Shown here piece by piece: positions 41,993 through 42,010 of a stretch of 42,010 bases of DNA. Source of the DNA: DASVWH01 sp036389715. GTDB lineage: Bacteria; Acidobacteriota; Blastocatellia; Pyrinomonadales; Pyrinomonadaceae. The notes below the pieces were generated by a model. That model saw only the letters and a list, made by a program, of their open reading frames with translations. It was not told the origin of the DNA and ran no database searches. The stretch is taken from assembly GCA_036389715.1 (NCBI GenBank), contig DASVWH010000252.1, positions 1 through 42,010 on the forward strand, read 5' to 3'. Made by a program: the position numbers and the translations under genes. The stretch's first letter is position 1. Each line of letters opens with the position of its first letter.

Positions 41993-42010
41993 CAACTCAG
42001 GACTCGGGTT
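41993..42010 (-). repeat. Right terminal inverted repeat of the IS
   Basis: Read on the minus strand this is AACCCGAGTCCTGAGTTG. It ends exactly at the last base of the window. Confidence 0.88.

Larger units (their letters stand above)
41057..42010 (+). mobile_element. IS982-like insertion sequence, complete
   Basis: The 954-bp element has an 18-bp terminal inverted repeat (41057-41074 and 41993-42010) with one mismatch, of sequence AACCCGAGTCyTGAGTTG. It carries one transposase. The right end is also the last base of the window, so the flanking target duplication cannot be checked. The left end sits in a heptamer array. Confidence 0.88.

Overview
The window reads as GC-rich chromosomal DNA from an environmental bacterium, most likely an Acidobacteriota of the Blastocatellia/Pyrinomonas type. 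This is inference: the clues are the short N-terminal CPxC zinc-ribbon proteins, secreted PD40 and M16 proteins, PknB-like kinases with C-terminal extensions, and a C-terminal domain carried by two secreted enzymes. No rRNA, tRNA or CRISPR array was found. The last base coincides with the end of an insertion sequence and the first base lies inside rtcB, so both ends may be artificial.

Layout. 1-2142: 5'-truncated RNA ligase gene rtcB, interrupted by an intein with an HNH endonuclease. 2268-5812 (minus): FAD/Rieske oxidoreductase, a winged-helix regulator with a 19-bp-arm palindrome over its promoter, a small acidic protein and a membrane SRPBCC protein. 6014-10147 (minus): galE, a coiled-coil zinc-ribbon protein, a secreted subtilase and a small orphan-domain protein. 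10315-14005: a TPR protein, then a convergent pair of secreted enzymes (GH43 glycosidase, SGNH hydrolase) with homologous C-terminal domains. 14257-19359 (minus): a housekeeping run of era, a short membrane ORF, prmA and rsmE, plus an M20 peptidase and a DUF374 acyltransferase. 19581-33970 (plus): a receiver/ATPase regulator, a GT39-like membrane protein and a Tat-exported amine oxidase in overlapping order; then a zinc-ribbon membrane protein, a LolC/E-like permease, a PPC-like secreted protein, a Ser/Thr kinase, a TPM protein coupled to a double Tim44/zinc-ribbon protein, and two M16 peptidase-like proteins with complementary active-site halves. 34122-41000: an S1C protease-TPR protein, a TipA-like MerR regulator with a textbook 19-bp-spacer promoter, a secreted zinc-ribbon/helical-repeat protein, an RRM protein, and a coupled PD40-M48 pair. 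41057-42010: an IS982-like element.

The non-coding DNA is the most unusual layer. Four intergenic spacers carry degenerate arrays with a strict 7-base period, in three sequence families, like the heptamer STRR repeats known from cyanobacteria. Two other spacers carry long palindromes that share a GACGCGGCGA core. The IS element sits directly in one heptamer array.

Start codons were moved from the longest ORF where a ribosome-binding site, signal peptide or stop/start overlap favoured another codon; each case is stated. All functional calls come from reading motifs by eye, without database searches.
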